In this document: one piece after another, positions 1 to 8,196 of the stretch
Numbering within the stretch: the first letter of the stretch is position 1
Layout: each line of letters opens with the position of its first letter
Source of the DNA: Adlercreutzia equolifaciens
GTDB lineage: Bacteria; Actinomycetota; Coriobacteriia; Coriobacteriales; Eggerthellaceae
Assembly: GCF_029076695.1 (NCBI RefSeq)
Contig: NZ_JARFIK010000001.1
Location: forward strand, 62,001-126,000
Length of the DNA stretch: 64,000 nt
Direction: 5' to 3'
Program-made: the position numbers and the translations under genes
Notes under the pieces: generated by a model
The model's input: the letters and a program-made list of their open reading frames with translations, nothing else
Database searches by the model: none
Told to the model about the DNA's origin: nothing

Positions 1-436
1 GCCCCACCAAATCGTTCAGAGCGCCGCGCACGTCATCGCCCGACGTGCCCATGCGACTGAGGACCTCGAGCGCCGTGCCCTCTCCCTCGCGCACAATACC
101 CAGCAGCAGATGCTCGGTAGAGATGTAGGACTGGCCCATTTGCATAGCCTCGCGCAGGGAGTTCTCCAGCACGCGCTTCACGCGGGGCGTGAAGGACAAG
201 TGACCGGACACGTCAGTGTCCTCGTCGATGGTGACCACCTGGCGGATGGTCTGCACCACTCCGTCGTAGGTGATGTTCAGACGCTCGAGCGCCTGGGCCG
301 CCAGGCCGTCCTTCTCCTGGATGAGCCCCAGCAGAATATGCTCGGTGCCCACATAGGGCTGGTGAAGCGAGCGCGCCTCATCCTGAGCCAGGACCAGCAC
401 TTTACGTGCCTTGTCCGTGAATTTCTCGAATGACAT
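1..436 (-). CDS. clpC: ATP-dependent Clp protease ATPase subunit ClpC, N-terminal part (runs off the window)
   Basis: Only the first 145 codons are present; the gene continues past base 1. The protein starts MSFEKFTDKARKVL and holds two Clp_N repeats with the hallmark phrases 'GTEHILLGL' (about residue 31) and 'STEHLLLGI' (about residue 107). This is the adaptor- and substrate-binding N-domain of the AAA+ unfoldase that feeds ClpP in the cytoplasm. The first ATPase domain is not in view. About 95 bases upstream lies a CIRCE-like inverted repeat (530-556), which suggests heat-shock repression by HrcA. ClpB shares the N-domain fold, but the N-terminus is of ClpC type. Confidence 0.92.
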   Translation of the reverse strand, partial: MSFEKFTDKARKVLVLAQDEARSLHQPYVGTEHILLGLIQEKDGLAAQALERLNITYDGVVQTIRQVVTIDEDTDVSGHLSFTPRVKRVLENSLREAMQMGQSYISTEHLLLGIVREGEGTALEVLSRMGTSGDDVRGALNDLVG

Positions 437-529
437 GGTTGCCTCGTTTCTGCAGATTGGTGCCCGTTGTTGTACGTTGCTCTCTTGAAAACCAGACACG
501 TCGGGCACGGTAAATAGTTCGAAGTCAGT

Positions 530-556
530 TTAGCACTCGCGTCAAGGAATTGCTAA
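530..556 (-). promoter_or_regulatory. CIRCE-like operator upstream of clpC
   Basis: TTAGCACTC, exactly nine bases, then AATTGCTAA. The HrcA operator consensus is TTAGCACTC-N9-GAGTGCTAA, so the left arm matches 9/9, the right arm 7/9, and the spacer is exact. It lies in the leader of clpC on the minus strand. No hrcA gene is in the window. Confidence 0.6.
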
Positions 557-686
557 ATCTGCCACCCAAGAACCCCGAGGTTGTGGGCACGTTGTGTACA
601 TGGGTGCGAAGATCAGGGAACAGGCACTGCGCATGCTGGCGCAAAGCGATGGCGAGTCCACCCCTTGGCAGCCGCGAAAGCGTTGG

Positions 687-1709
687 CTAGTACTCCGTTT
701 CGCCCTCGTCGTCTGGCTCGCCGCCGGCGCCCCCGCCCGAGGCGGAATCCTTCGCCGCATCCCTCGCCGAATCGCGAGCCGAATCTTTGGCGGAGTCGCG
801 CGCCGAGTCGCGGGAGGAATCCTTGGCGGAATCGCGGGCATCGTCGCGCTCGGAGTTGCGCTTCACGTCGCGCTCGATCTTGCGCAGATTGGCGTTCTGG
901 TACTCCGACACGAAGCCGGCCGAGAAAATGCCGCCGGGGATGGCCACCAGGGCCACGGACAGGAACATGATAATGGCGCCCACAATGCGCCCGGGCACCG
1001 TAATGGGCACAATGTCGCCGTAGCCCGTGCCCGTCACGGTTTCCACGGCCCACCACAGGCCGGAGAACAGGCTGTTGAACGCCTCGGGCTGGGCCGGATG
1101 CTCAATTTCGTACATGACGACGCTGGCCACCACAATGAGCAGCCCGATAACCAAGAACGCCGCCACAATTTCCGAACGGCGGTTCATCACCACGCGCCCG
1201 ATGGTGCGCAGGCCGCGCATGTAGCGGCTGATCTTGATGAGGCGCACAAGGCGCACCAGGTTGATGGCGTTGCGCAAAGCCGGCGTGATGGGCAGGAACC
1301 AGGCCAGCATATTGGGGAAGAACGACAACAGGTCGATGATGCCCAGCGGCGAGATGATGTACTTTAAACGGGCCTTAGCGGGGGAAACATGGCCGTAGGC
1401 CAAATCGGCGATCCATATGCGAGCAGCGTATTCGACGGCGAAGCAGGCCGTGGAGAAGGTGTAGAAGACCTGGATGATGTCGCCAGCCACAGGATCAAGC
1501 CCGGGCTGAGCCGAGACGAACACGATGGCCGCATTCAGCACGATAAGCACGAACAGCGCAATGCCGACAATCTTCCCGGGCAGCTTCGCCTTGCGGATAT
1601 TCTCCAGGGCGTAGAAGGTCTGGCGCTTGAACTCGGAGGAATCGCCCAGCTTGGCGCGCAGCTCTTCGCGCCGCGTGCGATCGCTGTCCTTATGCCGCCT
1701 CAGCGCCAT
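687..1709 (-). CDS. Voltage-gated potassium channel family protein
   Basis: A 340-residue membrane protein with the six-helix plan of a tetrameric K+ channel. An S4-like segment with regularly spaced arginines (LVRLVRLIKISRYMRGLR) lies near residues 150-175, and the selectivity filter TGTGYGD lies near residue 228. It should conduct K+ across the cytoplasmic membrane. The chosen ATG is preceded by AAAGGAGGAGCCC; an in-frame start 16 codons upstream lacks such a site. The cytoplasmic tail is odd: from about residue 285 it is a mixed-charge repeat of four-residue units [R/K]DSA, then a Gly-rich and acidic end. Voltage dependence is inferred from S4 only. Confidence 0.88.
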   Translation of the reverse strand: MALRRHKDSDRTRREELRAKLGDSSEFKRQTFYALENIRKAKLPGKIVGIALFVLIVLNAAIVFVSAQPGLDPVAGDIIQVFYTFSTACFAVEYAARIWIADLAYGHVSPAKARLKYIISPLGIIDLLSFFPNMLAWFLPITPALRNAINLVRLVRLIKISRYMRGLRTIGRVVMNRRSEIVAAFLVIGLLIVVASVVMYEIEHPAQPEAFNSLFSGLWWAVETVTGTGYGDIVPITVPGRIVGAIIMFLSVALVAIPGGIFSAGFVSEYQNANLRKIERDVKRNSERDDARDSAKDSSRDSARDSAKDSARDSARDAAKDSASGGGAGGEPDDEGETEY

Positions 1710-1833
1710 GGGCTCCTCCTTTCGCGCTCCCTTACCGTACCACCAGACTGCCGCCAACGGGCCGCCGCCAACGACAGACTACCGCCGCCAGCGGGCTGCC
1801 GCCTGACTAACTGTCACCCTTTGATTCTAGAAC

Positions 1834-1866
1834 AAAAGGCCCGCACCGTGAGGGTGCGGGCCTTTT
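1834..1866 (-). terminator. Rho-independent terminator after lysS
   Basis: A 14-bp perfect stem, AAAAGGCCCGCACC with its complement, around a five-base loop, with flanking A/T runs. It sits about 55 bases beyond the lysS stop codon on the minus strand and would end the greA-lysS transcript before the K+ channel gene. Confidence 0.85.
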
Positions 1867-1919
1867 GTAAGTAATCTGGTAACTGAAAGCGACAGCCGGC
1901 AGAACCGCAGCGCTTCAGC

Positions 1920-3881
1920 CTAGTACAACTTCGCGCCGGCGGGGATGCGGTCGTCCACCATGAGCAGGTTCAGCGCCTCCTCGGGCTCGCCGTCCGGGCC
2001 CGGTACCTCGTGCACGGCGCTGATGATCATGCCGCAGGAATCGATACCCATCATCTTGCGCGGCGGCAGGTTGGTGATGGCGATGAGCGTCTTGCCCACC
2101 AGCTCCTCGGGCTCGTAATAGGCATGGATGCCCGACAGGATGGTGCGGGGCTCGTCGGTGCCGTCATCCAGAGTGAACTGCAGCAGCTTCTTGGACTTCG
2201 GCACGGCCACGCACTCCTTCACCTTCACGGCGCGGAAGTCCGACTTGCTGAAGGTGTCGAAGTCCACCTCGTCCTCGAACAAAGGCTCGATGACCACGTT
2301 GGAGAAGTCGATGGGCGCGGGAGCAGCGGGGGCCTCGTCGGCAGCAGTCGGGGCCGCCACGGGGGCCGCCTCGCCGGCGGCCTTACCGCCCGCGGGCACC
2401 TCGTCCTTCATGTGGGGGAACAGCAGCACGTCGCGAATGGAGGGCGCGTCGGTGAGCAGCATGACCATGCGGTCGATGCCGATGCCCACGCCACCCGCCG
2501 GGGGCATGCCGTACTCCAGGGCGCGGATGTAGTCGGCGTCGAAGCCCATGGCCTCGTCGTCGCCCATATCCTTCGCCGCCACCTGGGCGCGGAAGCGCTC
2601 GGCCTGATCCACCGGGTCGTTCAGCTCGGTGAAGGCGTTGGCGTACTCGTGGCCCAAAATAAACAGCTCAAAGCGCTGGGTGAGCTCGGGATTCTCCGGG
2701 TTCTTCTTCGCCAAGGGCGAGATTTCCAGCGGATGATCGATGACGAAAGTGGGCTGAATGAGCTTCTCCTCAGCCACAGCCTCGAAGATCTCGCTGATGA
2801 GCTTGCCCTTGCCCCAGGCCGCTTCCGCCTTGCCGCCGTTCTTCTCCAGAATGGCCACCAGCTCTTCGCGGGTGCGGTCGAAGGACACTTCCTCGCCGGC
2901 GTGCTCGGAGGCCAGCTCCATCATGGAAGCGCGGCGCCAGGTGCCGGACAGGTCCACCGGTGTGCCCTGGTACTCGATCTGCAGCGTGCCGCAGGACGCC
3001 TGAGCTGCAGCCTTGATGCACCCCTCGGTGAGATCCATCATGCCGTCCAGATCGCTGAACGCGGCGTAGGCCTCCATGGTAGTGAACTCGGGATTGTGGT
3101 AGGGATCCATGCCCTCATTGCGGAACTGACGACCAATCTCGAAGACCTTCTCGAAGCCGCCCACCAGCAGGCGCTTCAGCGGCAGCTCGGTGGCAATGCG
3201 CAGATAGTAGTCGCGATCGAGCGCGTTGAAATGCGTGATGAAGGGCTTGGCGTTCGCGCCGCCGATGATGGCGTGCAAGAACGGCGTTTCCACCTCGTAG
3301 TAGCCCTGGTCCTCCATGTAGCGGCGGATGGCCGACACGATTTTGAAGCGGCGCTCGAAGGTGGTGCGCACCTCGGGGTTCATGACCAGGTCCACGTAGC
3401 GCTGACGATAGCGGGTCTCCTTGTCCGTGAGCCCGTGGAACTTCTCGGGCAACGGACGCAGCGACTTGCTCATAAGCTCGAAGGATTCCACCGCCACGGA
3501 CAGCTGGCCGCGCTTGGTGCGCATCATGGTGCCGGTAACGGCAATCCAGTCGCCCACGTCCAAATCGCACAGTGCCGCGAAGGCCTCTTCACCCAGGGCG
3601 TTGATGCGGCAGAACAGCTGGATGTCCTCGCCGGACTCGCGCAGCTCCAGGAAGGCAATCTTGCCCTGGACGCGCTTAGCCATAATGCGGCCGGCAATGG
3701 TGACCTCGTCCTCTGTGGAGTCGCCGTCCTCCAGATGCGCGTACTGCTCGTTCAGCTGAGCCACCGTATGGCTGCGCTTGATGGAGTGGCCATAGGGATC
3801 CACGCCCGCGGCGATCAGCGCCTCGCGCTTCGCCTTGCGCACCTCGATAGGATCGTCTTCGATTACTTCAACGTCAGCCAT
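1920..3881 (-). CDS. lysS: Lysyl-tRNA synthetase (class II) with C-terminal tRNA-binding domain
   Basis: A 653-residue enzyme that charges tRNA-Lys. An N-terminal OB-fold anticodon-binding domain (about residues 55-160) is followed by the class II catalytic core with motif 2 (FRNEGMDPYHNPEFTTMEAY) and motif 3 (GGVGIGIDRMVMLLTD, about residue 470). Ordinary LysRS ends near residue 495-500. Here an Ala/Pro-rich linker (about 500-535) leads into a second OB-fold of the Trbp111/MetRS-C type (about 541-653), recognised by 'LPPRKMMGIDSCGMIISA'. The ATG has AGGAGC just upstream and lies 8 bases after the greA stop, so greA-lysS form an operon. A longer reading of the same frame to base 4421 is out of frame with greA and was rejected. 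Confidence 0.95.
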   Translation of the reverse strand: MADVEVIEDDPIEVRKAKREALIAAGVDPYGHSIKRSHTVAQLNEQYAHLEDGDSTEDEVTIAGRIMAKRVQGKIAFLELRESGEDIQLFCRINALGEEAFAALCDLDVGDWIAVTGTMMRTKRGQLSVAVESFELMSKSLRPLPEKFHGLTDKETRYRQRYVDLVMNPEVRTTFERRFKIVSAIRRYMEDQGYYEVETPFLHAIIGGANAKPFITHFNALDRDYYLRIATELPLKRLLVGGFEKVFEIGRQFRNEGMDPYHNPEFTTMEAYAAFSDLDGMMDLTEGCIKAAAQASCGTLQIEYQGTPVDLSGTWRRASMMELASEHAGEEVSFDRTREELVAILEKNGGKAEAAWGKGKLISEIFEAVAEEKLIQPTFVIDHPLEISPLAKKNPENPELTQRFELFILGHEYANAFTELNDPVDQAERFRAQVAAKDMGDDEAMGFDADYIRALEYGMPPAGGVGIGIDRMVMLLTDAPSIRDVLLFPHMKDEVPAGGKAAGEAAPVAAPTAADEAPAAPAPIDFSNVVIEPLFEDEVDFDTFSKSDFRAVKVKECVAVPKSKKLLQFTLDDGTDEPRTILSGIHAYYEPEELVGKTLIAITNLPPRKMMGIDSCGMIISAVHEVPGPDGEPEEALNLLMVDDRIPAGAKLY

Positions 3882-3889
3882 GACAGCTC

Positions 3890-4360
3890 CTAGTGCTCGA
3901 TTTTCAGGATGGTCAGCTTGATGTCCTTGCCCGTGGGGCCCGTGGTGGTCATCTCGTCGCCCTTCTTGTGGCCCAGCAGCGCCTGGCCCACGGGGGACTC
4001 GTTGGAGATCTTGCCGCCGGCAGCATCGGACTCGGCGCCGCCCACGATGGTGAAGACGCGCTCGCGGCCGTTCATGTCGACGGTAACCGTAGAGCCGATG
4101 TTCACCTTGCTGGAGCGCTTGGGGGTGTTCACCACCGTGGCCTCGGCCAGGATGCGGCTGATCTCGGCAATGCGTGCCTCCATCATGCCCTGCTCGTTCT
4201 TGGCGTCGTCGTACTCGGAGTTCTCGGAAATGTCGCCGAACTCGCGGGCCACCTTGATGCGCTCGCCAATCTCGGCGCGCTTCTCGTTCTCCAGATAGTG
4301 GAGCTCTTCCTCCAGCTTGTCCTTGCCTTCTTGGGTGAGGATGTAGTTGTCGTTTGCCAT
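3890..4360 (-). CDS. greA: Transcription elongation factor GreA
   Basis: A 156-residue protein of normal GreA length. The N-terminal coiled coil carries the GreA signature (REFGDISENSEYDDAKNEQ, about residues 40-58), whose acidic tip enters the polymerase secondary channel to stimulate cleavage of backtracked RNA. The C-terminal FKBP-like domain contains 'NESPVGQALLGHKKGDE'. It lies just upstream of lysS in the same orientation. Confidence 0.97.
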   Translation of the reverse strand: MANDNYILTQEGKDKLEEELHYLENEKRAEIGERIKVAREFGDISENSEYDDAKNEQGMMEARIAEISRILAEATVVNTPKRSSKVNIGSTVTVDMNGRERVFTIVGGAESDAAGGKISNESPVGQALLGHKKGDEMTTTGPTGKDIKLTILKIEH

Positions 4361-4388
4361 AGTTGTTCCAACTTCTCTCTATACACTG

Positions 4389-4421
4389 GTGGTGCGCCCG
4401 CGGAAACCACAGGCGCACCAC
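4389..4421 (-). terminator. Hairpin between tatA and greA
   Basis: A 10-bp perfect stem, GTGGTGCGCC with GGCGCACCAC, lies in the greA leader downstream of tatA. It has no T-tract, so it may be a weak terminator, an attenuating structure or a transcript-end stabiliser. Confidence 0.4.
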
Positions 4422-4448
4422 TATTAACCAACCGGTATGGGACGAAGG

Positions 4449-4715
4449 TTACTCGGCCTTCTTCTTAACCACCTTTTTGACGGTCTTCTTGGCAGCAGGA
4501 GCGGGCTCGTCCTCAACCTCGACCACTTCCTCGACAACCTCTTCGTCGGTGGCCTCGTTGATTTCCTTCTCGCCGGCGCCCATGCCCTCGCGCAGGTTCT
4601 TCACCGTCTTGCCCAGAGCGCTGCCCAGTTTGGGAAGATTCTTCGGGCCGAAGATGAGCAGGATGACGACGAGAATAATGAGGAGCTCGGGAACTCCCAT
4701 GCCCAAAATTTTCAT
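4449..4715 (-). CDS. tatA: Sec-independent translocase protein TatA
   Basis: An 88-residue protein with one N-terminal membrane helix (PELLIILVVILLIFGP), the family motif FGPKNLPKLG and an amphipathic helix, then an acidic stretch and a Lys/Ala-rich tail. TatA multimerises to form the twin-arginine pathway pore that exports folded cofactor proteins; this window encodes several likely substrates. The start has GGAGGA four bases upstream, and the open frame further upstream lacks family similarity. No tatB or tatC is adjacent. A TatA/E assignment is preferred to TatB because of the shortness and the FGP motif. Confidence 0.9.
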   Translation of the reverse strand: MKILGMGVPELLIILVVILLIFGPKNLPKLGSALGKTVKNLREGMGAGEKEINEATDEEVVEEVVEVEDEPAPAAKKTVKKVVKKKAE

Positions 4716-4967
4716 GCATTCCTCCATAGGGTCGGGCAAGGGGGCTCCCCTGCCAAATGCTTGCGTCTTGCGTGACTGCACCGCGGTGCCGAAACGGACG
4801 CTCGTGAGTGCGCGGAAAAGGGTAACACAAACGGGCGGTTTGCGGCGCAAGCAGCACAAATCCTTCAAGCGGAGGCGCCCCCTGCGAATACCCCTTGCGA
4901 AACCTGGGGCAGTCTCTAAAATAGTGCACGTGATCAAAGGGGCGCGTACAAGGGAAAGGCGGGGTCC

Positions 4968-6335
4968 ATGGGCAGCTCCAAGCAGATGACGCAGCTTTCT
5001 GCGACGCAGCAGGCCGCGCTCACTCAGCGTCGCTGGGTTATCCTAGCGGCCTCGTGCCTCGTAAACCTTTGCATCGGCGCCCTGTACGCCTGGAGCGTGT
5101 TCGCCAACCCCATGGCCGAGCATCTGGCCGCCCTTTCCGGCAGCGAGCCTCCGAACCTTTCCCTTGTGTTTACGGTGGCCTGCGTGCTGCCGCCCGTCAC
5201 CATGATCTTGGGCGGCATCGTGAACGACCGCATGGGACCGCGCTGGGTCGTCTTGGCCGGCGGTCTGTTCTTCGGCGGCGGCCTGTTCCTTTCGGGCTTC
5301 GCCACCAGCCTGCCTTTCCTGATGGTGAGCTTCGGCGTGTGCTGCGGCCTGGGCGACGGCCTGGCCTACGGCGCCACCCTCTCCAACGCCGTGAAGTTCT
5401 TCCCCGACCGCGCCGGCCTGGCCGGTGGCATCATCACGGCCTCCTACGGCATCAGCTCGGTTATTGTGCCCTTTGTGGCCAATGGCCTGATCAGCGCTTT
5501 TTCCGTAACGGACTGCTTCCGTATGCTGGGCGTGGTCATGCTGGTGGTCATGGTGGGCGCTGCATTCCTCATCGCGCCCTGCCCGCCGGGCTTCACCCCC
5601 ACGGGCTGGCACCCCCAGCGCCAAGCCGACGGCGGCGGTCGCGGCGTGAACAAAGACTGGCGGGGCATGCTGAAGAGCCCCGTGTTCTACACCATGTTCG
5701 CCATGCTTGTCTGCGGCTCGTTCTCGGGGCTGATGATCATCTCCTCGGCCAGTCCGCTGGCGCAAAACGCCGTGGGTTTCGACGCCGCCCAGGCCGCCGC
5801 CATCGTGTCGGTGCTGGCGCTATTCAACACCTTGGGCCGCATTGTGTCGGGCACGCTCAGCGATAAGCTGGGCATTGTGAACACCCTGCGCGCGGTGGCC
5901 GTGGGCTTTGCGGTGGGCATGGGCGCGCTTTCGATGGCCGGACCCGCCTCGGCGCCACTTTTCTGCGCGGGCATTTGTCTGGTGGGCTTCTGCTTCGGCT
6001 CTATCATGGGGGTTTACCCCGGTTTTGCCGCGCTGCAATTTGGCAGCCTGCACAACTCGGTCAACTACGGCATCATGTTCATTGCCTTCGCTGCGGCCGG
6101 CGTGGTGGGACCCCTTATGCTCAACGGCCTGTACGAAAGCACCGGCACCTACCAGGCGGCATTCCTGGTAGCCGCCTGCCTGGCCGCCGCCCAGCTGGTG
6201 CTTACCTTCGTGTACCGGCTGCAGAACGATGCTCGACGCGCGCGGCGGCGACGCCGTTGGCTGGTGGCAGCCAAGCATCCGCACCGCACCTACCACTTCA
6301 TGCGCGAAGCGCGCCATCGCCATCGGCGCGCGTAG
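4968..6335 (+). CDS. MFS transporter, oxalate/formate antiporter (OFA) type
   Basis: A 455-residue polytopic protein with about 12 membrane helices. The N-terminal half begins RRWVILAASCLVNLCIGALY and continues with 'LYAWSVFANPM' and 'VNDRMGPRW', patterns usual in OFA-family proteins, which exchange small carboxylates. The C-terminus is a basic cytoplasmic tail rich in Arg. It is divergent from tatA and followed after about 60 bases by the zincin gene. The substrate cannot be told from sequence; oxalate, formate or another carboxylate is a family-based guess. Confidence 0.85.
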   Translation: MGSSKQMTQLSATQQAALTQRRWVILAASCLVNLCIGALYAWSVFANPMAEHLAALSGSEPPNLSLVFTVACVLPPVTMILGGIVNDRMGPRWVVLAGGLFFGGGLFLSGFATSLPFLMVSFGVCCGLGDGLAYGATLSNAVKFFPDRAGLAGGIITASYGISSVIVPFVANGLISAFSVTDCFRMLGVVMLVVMVGAAFLIAPCPPGFTPTGWHPQRQADGGGRGVNKDWRGMLKSPVFYTMFAMLVCGSFSGLMIISSASPLAQNAVGFDAAQAAAIVSVLALFNTLGRIVSGTLSDKLGIVNTLRAVAVGFAVGMGALSMAGPASAPLFCAGICLVGFCFGSIMGVYPGFAALQFGSLHNSVNYGIMFIAFAAAGVVGPLMLNGLYESTGTYQAAFLVAACLAAAQLVLTFVYRLQNDARRARRRRRWLVAAKHPHRTYHFMREARHRHRRA

Positions 6336-6395
6336 GTGGAAGGCACTGTCGCACTTTAAGAGAGGGCCGTTTGGATTCGTTCCCAAGGAGGACCC

Positions 6396-6950
6396 ATGTA
6401 CCGCATGACTGACGAAGAGTTCGAAGCCGCTATGGAAGAGGCGCTCGACGCCATGCCCGAGCAGTTCCTCGACGCGCTACAGAACATTGCCATTGTGTGG
6501 GAGGAAGAGCCCAACGCCTACCATCTCTATGGCGATGATCCCGAGGCAGAGAGCGGGAGTGATAGTGGCGACTTCAACGATCCCGAGAATGAGAGCTGGG
6601 GCAATAGCGGTACTTTCGGCGACCCTGAGGCAGAAAGCTGGGGCGGCAACGGGGACTCGGGGGCGCAGAGCCAGAGCGACGCGACACTCGGCGACGCCGA
6701 AGCGCCGGACGACTTCGACGACGCCCTTCCCGACGACTTGCTGGGTCTGTTCGACGGGCTGTCCATTGTCGAGCGCGCCAACGGGCTGGACGATGACATT
6801 CCCGACGTCATCACCGTGTTCAAAGGTCCCCACGAGCGCTGCTTCAGCTCGCGCGAGGAAATCGTGACCGAAATCGGCAAAACCATTATCCACGAGCTGG
6901 GCCACTACTTCGGCTTGGAAGACGACAAGCTCTACGACATGGGGTATTAA
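6396..6950 (+). CDS. Zincin-like metallopeptidase family protein with acidic insertion
   Basis: A 184-residue protein. The C-terminus has the zinc site HELGHYFGLED (HExxHxxGxxD, about residues 168-178), as in the small minimal zincins of family PF06262. The N-terminal part ('FLDALQNIAIVWEEEP') is also typical. Family members are usually 110-130 residues; here about 55 acidic Gly/Ser/Glu/Asp-rich residues with repeats of DPE-xES are inserted after 'YHLYGDDPEAE'. AAGGAGG sits four bases before the ATG. Substrate and role are unknown. Confidence 0.82.
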   Translation: MYRMTDEEFEAAMEEALDAMPEQFLDALQNIAIVWEEEPNAYHLYGDDPEAESGSDSGDFNDPENESWGNSGTFGDPEAESWGGNGDSGAQSQSDATLGDAEAPDDFDDALPDDLLGLFDGLSIVERANGLDDDIPDVITVFKGPHERCFSSREEIVTEIGKTIIHELGHYFGLEDDKLYDMGY

Positions 6951-6955
6951 AAGCA

Positions 6956-7005
6956 ACGCCGCGACTGGAGCGCTCTTTCTAGCAGAAGCACTCCAGTCGC
7001 GGCGT
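6956..7005 (+). terminator. Long hairpin downstream of the zincin gene
   Basis: A perfect 15-bp inverted repeat (ACGCCGCGACTGGAG and its complement) separated by 20 bases, starting 5 bases after the zincin stop. There is no T-run, so it may protect the 3' end rather than act as a classical terminator. Confidence 0.5.
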
Positions 7006-7010
7006 CGCAG

Positions 7011-7147
7011 AGGTTCCAAGATCGGGCAGTTTGGTTCCCGCGGCATTGCCAGAAACGGCCCATTCGGTTCCTTATTCCGCCAAAACCGCAGGTCAGATTT
7101 TGCTGCGATACACGACGAGGGAACCAAACCGGCCGTTTCTGGAACCT
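7011..7147. repeat. Dispersed inverted-repeat element, copy 1
   Basis: A 137-bp element bounded by AGGTTCCA and TGGAACCT, with inner TTTGGTTCCC and GGGAACCAAAC in opposite orientation, so the whole unit can fold on itself. It shares the core AAAACCGCAGGTCAGATTTT and the same architecture with 19136-19274. No protein-coding capacity is seen. Confidence 0.75.
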
Positions 7148-7179
7148 GAGACGCCGCGGCCTGATGGAACACGAGCGCT

Positions 7180-8061
7180 TTAGCCGAATACCACCAGATA
7201 CGGGGTGTTCTCGTCGTCGGCCTCCCACACCTGGATGTGCCAGCCACGCGTCAGGGCGCCATGCTTCTCGAAGTCGGCATCGGGCTGGATGAGGCGGCTG
7301 CACTCGATAACCGGAAGGACCGGCTCGCTACCCTGAGCGTCGTCAGCGGCAGCGTCGCTCTCGGCTGCAGCGCCCCCGGCAGGCTCCGTCGCCGCAAGAT
7401 TACCGCCCGCAGTCAGCTCAGATTCCTGGCCATGCGCATCCGCCGGCGCGCCAGCCACAACCTCAGCCGCCAGCTCGGCATCGGTAACCGCCGCCGTCAC
7501 CTGCGCTGCGGACACAACCGCAGCTTCAGCGCCTTCCGACACCTCGGCCGTCGCAGCGCCCGCAGGGGCGCCTTCCGAACCCACGGCGTCCTCGACGGGA
7601 ACGTCCTCGCCCGCAGCCTCATCAGACACCGCAGCCCCTGCCTCTTGGCCAGCTGCATCGTTGGCGGCCACCACGGCGGCCACCTCTGGCACGAACTCGG
7701 TGAGCACGTCGAGGAACTCCCCCACCGTGGCAAAGGGCTTGGCTTCGGCCGGCACCGTCTCGGTGTAGCCGATGCGCAGGCAGGTGTGACGCCCGCTGGA
7801 CCACGGCTCGTAGTACTGAGCGCCGTAGCAGTCCAGGCTCCACGGATCGACGAAGGATCCGTTCTTCAAGCGGAAGTTGCCCTCGGTAAGCCACAGACCG
7901 GGTCGGGCTTCCTGGTGCTGATGGCTGAACCACGCCACCGGCGTGTCGAGCCCCGCCTCTTGGATCATGCCGACGAACTCGGCCACATCGCTCGAGGCAC
8001 CCTGGGCGGCCACGTGATATTCAACGCCGGGATTGCCGGCATACAGCTTTCTCGGTTTCAT
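7180..8061 (-). CDS. Hypothetical protein with split domain and Ala-rich linker
   Basis: A 293-residue protein I do not recognise. The N-terminal 125 residues are rich in Trp, Tyr and His ('TPVAWFSHQHQEARPGLW', 'VDPWSLDCYGAQYYEPW') and look folded. Residues about 130-245 are a low-complexity Ala/Glu/Gly stretch. The last 45 residues are again globular (GWHIQVWEADDENTPYLVVFG). It has no signal peptide or membrane helix, so it is probably cytoplasmic. It lies downstream of the reductase operon in the same orientation after a 135-bp gap; co-transcription is possible but not shown. Confidence 0.6.
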   Translation of the reverse strand: MKPRKLYAGNPGVEYHVAAQGASSDVAEFVGMIQEAGLDTPVAWFSHQHQEARPGLWLTEGNFRLKNGSFVDPWSLDCYGAQYYEPWSSGRHTCLRIGYTETVPAEAKPFATVGEFLDVLTEFVPEVAAVVAANDAAGQEAGAAVSDEAAGEDVPVEDAVGSEGAPAGAATAEVSEGAEAAVVSAAQVTAAVTDAELAAEVVAGAPADAHGQESELTAGGNLAATEPAGGAAAESDAAADDAQGSEPVLPVIECSRLIQPDADFEKHGALTRGWHIQVWEADDENTPYLVVFG

Positions 8062-8196
8062 GAGATCTCATCCCCTATCTACAGAAATTATGTAACGGGC
8101 GCGGAGGCGGCTGGACCGAAGGGGTGATTCGAAGGCCGCCTCCACATATCTGTGCCGCTGCTTGTTCGGCAGGGCATCCTCTATTGGCGCCGCCGC

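Noticed and set aside
540-556. TTGACG within the CIRCE-like site as a -35 box for clpC
   Set aside because: No acceptable -10 lies 16-18 bases downstream on the minus strand, so no promoter is claimed.
2010-3893. A 627-codon plus-strand frame opposite lysS
   Set aside because: Antisense shadow of a conserved synthetase with no recognisable domain.
1920-4421. A single 833-residue protein reading through lysS and the region of greA
   Set aside because: The first ~180 residues are an out-of-frame reading of greA. A good ribosome site and ATG at 3881 start lysS, and greA is intact in its own frame.
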